This document shows positions 10,743-11,083 of a DNA stretch of 11,083 nucleotides, piece after piece. The stretch comes from Candidatus Woesearchaeota archaeon (lineage in GTDB: Archaea; Nanobdellota; Nanobdellia; Woesearchaeales; GW2011-AR9), in NCBI GenBank assembly GCA_018303045.1, contig JAGVYX010000025.1, positions 1 through 11,083 on the forward strand, given 5' to 3'. Under the pieces are notes generated by a model, which worked only from the letters and a program-made list of their open reading frames with translations, was not told where the DNA came from and ran no database searches. Within the stretch, counting starts at the first letter, position 1. Every line of letters begins with the position of its first letter. Position numbers and translations under genes: made by a program.

Positions 10743-11083
10743 CAGTTACAACAACTCTTCCTTGACTTTCTGAATATAACCTAAAATCATTTCGAGAAGC
10801 TGTTCCAAAAAGATTCTCTAACGACACATCTATGCCCAACATTCCTCCCATTGCGGTTTTAGCAAGAGCTACCGCGAGTCCTCCGCGATGGACACTTTGA
10901 GCGGAAGATATTATCTCAGCTTCTATGGCTCTAGATAAAGTTTGATATAATATTTTATTCTTCTGGGTATCAACTCGTGGAACGGCACCAACAAAAATTA
11001 TCCATTAATGCTAATTGTTCTAATGATGCCCCTGCGGCAACAGCATTTCGTATTGCTGTATCAATTGCAGCCGCTGCCATGTG
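10732..11083 (-). pseudogene. purL: Broken purL (phosphoribosylformylglycinamidine synthase II), runs off right edge
   Basis: Two frames carry PurL sequence. From the right edge (11083) one reads HMAAAAIDTAIRNAVAAGAS, then LEQLALMDNFCWC and a stop at 10972-10970. From about 10985 the next frame reads GAVPRVDTQKNKILYQTLSR, AQSVHRGGLAVALAKTAMGG, MLGIDVSLENLFGTASRND and LYSESQGRVVVTVAPE. In intact PurL these two blocks are separated by well over 100 residues, so a large internal deletion with frameshift is inferred. After VAPE (about 10732) likeness ends where the DUF2080-like frame begins; the C-terminal part of PurL is lost. PurL makes FGAM from FGAR, ATP and glutamine-derived ammonia in de novo purine synthesis. 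The remaining fragment cannot be active. Confidence 0.8.

Noticed and set aside
10582..10851. 89-residue intact minus-strand protein
   Set aside because: Only its first ~40 residues match PurL; the remainder is an out-of-frame reading of the DUF2080-like sequence. It is part of the broken purL rather than a gene.

Overview
The window looks like a piece of an AT-rich archaeal genome, most likely a DPANN lineage of the Woesearchaeota/Pacearchaeota type. The evidence is an archaeal translation initiation factor aIF1A, a TrmI-type tRNA methyltransferase of archaeal style, many TATA boxes about 25-28 nt upstream of start codons (leaderless transcripts), GGAGGT/AGGTG ribosome sites where a leader exists, and Asp/Glu-rich type I membrane surface proteins resembling the 'putative S-layer proteins' of these lineages. 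The lineage is my inference; no marker gene long enough to prove it is present.

Layout. 1-1475 is an accessory, defence-like segment: the 5' end of a type I restriction-modification hsdM (minus, runs off the left edge) preceded by a small ribbon-helix-helix gene; the decayed C-terminal half of a TrmB-type regulator (plus); and a PIN-toxin/AbrB-antitoxin pair (minus). 1476-1796 is gene-poor. 1797-5976 is a plus-strand block for the cell envelope: a 50-residue membrane protein with a class III-like (KRGQLGLIE) signal, a coiled-coil protein, and two translationally coupled surface proteins that share a membrane-proximal stem but carry different outer parts. 6023-6544 (minus) is an adenine-phosphoribosyltransferase-like salvage enzyme. 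6772-8238 (plus) is a two-gene unit, TrmI plus an atypical proteasome-superfamily Ntn hydrolase. 8430-9640 (plus) holds a dUTPase and a permuted NlpC/P60 (YiiX-like) hydrolase. 9839-10159 (minus) is aIF1A. From 10160 to the right edge is a low-coding region with inverted repeats, a possible Cys-rich mini-protein, a transposase-associated (DUF2080-like) remnant and a broken purL.

The most notable single item is the Ntn hydrolase. If translation starts at the ATG at 7522, Met removal exposes a Thr1 and the proteasome beta residues Thr1, Asp17, Lys33, the GxxGD turn, Ser129 and Asp166 all have equivalents at nearly conserved spacing, yet the protein is not an ordinary beta subunit. The second is the pair of surface proteins, one of which appears to have gained two bacterial adhesin-type (cadherin/Ig-like) domains on an archaeal stem. 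Several structured non-coding stretches (8239-8429, 8877-8916, 9652-9783, 10202-10314, 10450-10492) are not explained by the genes.
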